Part shown: one piece after another, positions 63,806 through 64,000 of the stretch | Position numbering within the stretch: the stretch's first letter is position 1 | Layout of the letters: the number at the start of each line of letters is the position of its first letter | NCBI GenBank assembly: GCA_002708925.1 | Contig: PAPN01000006.1 | Span: forward strand, 58,648 to 122,647 | Length of the DNA: 64,000 bases | DNA from: Paracoccaceae bacterium | GTDB taxonomy: Bacteria; Pseudomonadota; Alphaproteobacteria; Rhodobacterales; Rhodobacteraceae | Direction of reading: 5' to 3' | Made by a program: the position numbers and the translations under genes | The notes under the pieces: model-generated | Database searches by the model: none | What the model was told of the DNA's origin: nothing | The model's input: only the letters and a program-made list of their open reading frames with translations

Positions 63806-63837
63806 CAAAAAGGCCCCGCCAGGTCTGGCAGGGCCTT
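63806..63837 (-). terminator. Rho-independent terminator of the rplQ operon
   Basis: On the minus strand, AAGGCCC-TGCCAG and CTGGC-GGGGCCTT form a stem with one mismatch, followed by TTTTTG. It begins 24 bases after the rplQ stop codon. Confidence 0.85.
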
Positions 63838-63860
63838 GGGCTGTGCGTGTTGCGCAGCGC

Positions 63861-64000
63861 TTATTCTTCGACAGCTTCTTCCGCTTCCAGGCGGGCTTTG
63901 TCAGCCGCACCTTTGGCCGAGACGTCGCGGTCAACGAACTCGATGATCGCCATCGGAGCCATGTCGCCATAGCGGAAGCCGGCCTTCAGGATGCGGATGT
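63861..64000 (-). CDS. rplQ: 50S ribosomal protein L17, 5' end cut by window edge
   Basis: The frame reads [25 protein letters not shown] near the window edge and ends in an acidic tail EEAVEE before TAA. This matches the C-terminal part of L17 (RILK.GFRYGDNAPMAIIELV). The upstream part lies beyond base 64000. It is followed by the terminator at 63806-63837. Confidence 0.93.
   Translation of the reverse strand, partial: IRILKAGFRYGDMAPMAIIEFVDRDVSAKGAADKARLEAEEAVEE

Noticed and set aside
1-64000. CRISPR arrays, prophage, intact transposases, rRNA genes
   Set aside because: No regular direct repeats with spacers, capsid or integrase genes, transposase frames with terminal repeats, or rRNA sequence were seen.

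Overview
The window looks like chromosomal DNA of an alphaproteobacterium of the order Rhodobacterales (Roseobacter group). This is inferred from the high GC content, the Aap/Bzt amino-acid transporter, the oxygen-dependent cobalamin pathway (CobG, CobF, CobN), the gene order rpmH-rnpA-yidD-ttcA-yidC-engB-argB, an ATP12-type F1 chaperone and an HtrA-RarA-CrcB-RluC block. No phage, CRISPR array or intact insertion sequence was found. Most of the window is dense operons with 1 to 8 base overlaps.

Layout. 1-1.3 kb: 3' portion of eutB (minus). 1.5-9.7 kb: a LuxR solo, a strong lux-box palindrome, then two secreted or envelope proteins, one a transglutaminase-like protein without its catalytic residues and the other a 1,625-residue protein with two VWA domains. 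This is the least ordinary region. 9.7-11.9 kb: a membrane class III adenylate cyclase followed by a Popeye-type membrane cyclic-nucleotide-binding protein (minus), a likely cAMP source and receptor pair. 11.9-17 kb: an IclR-controlled divergon with aldehyde dehydrogenase and a UPF0261 protein on one side, IclR and a class III aminotransferase on the other, and an IclR-like operator between them. 17.1-31.5 kb: an almost continuous aerobic cobalamin locus with two cobalamin riboswitches; cobK is inverted inside it and shares start-codon bases with cobL. 31.4-34.8 kb: TetR, a PmtA-like methyltransferase, an AraC regulator and a secreted beta-propeller protein. 35-38.3 kb: a split MacAB-like exporter with a candidate operator. 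38.2-39.7 kb: a gene-poor relic next to tRNA-Arg(ACG), with a frameshifted HEPN-like gene.

39.9-43.5 kb holds a histidine kinase, a mercuric-reductase-like flavoprotein and a TVP38/TMEM64 membrane protein (minus). 43.6-53.3 kb is a housekeeping block: rpmH, rnpA, yidD, ttcA, a GGDEF-degenerate/EAL phosphodiesterase, yidC, a MOSC protein, engB, an SDR on the minus strand, argB, a QueG-related iron-sulfur protein and a SixA-like phosphatase. 53.4-57.9 kb is the aapJQMP transporter (minus). 58.1-64 kb (minus) carries the ATP12 chaperone, an HAD phosphatase, a pseudouridine synthase, CrcB, RarA, HtrA and the C-terminal part of rplQ.

How the parts fit: cobalamin made by the 17-31 kb locus is the cofactor of ethanolamine ammonia-lyase (eutB). 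The riboswitches give end-product feedback on synthesis and on the CbiM-type cobalt transporter. The LuxR/lux-box/VWA module and the cyclase/Popeye pair are signalling modules whose biological roles cannot be read from sequence alone.
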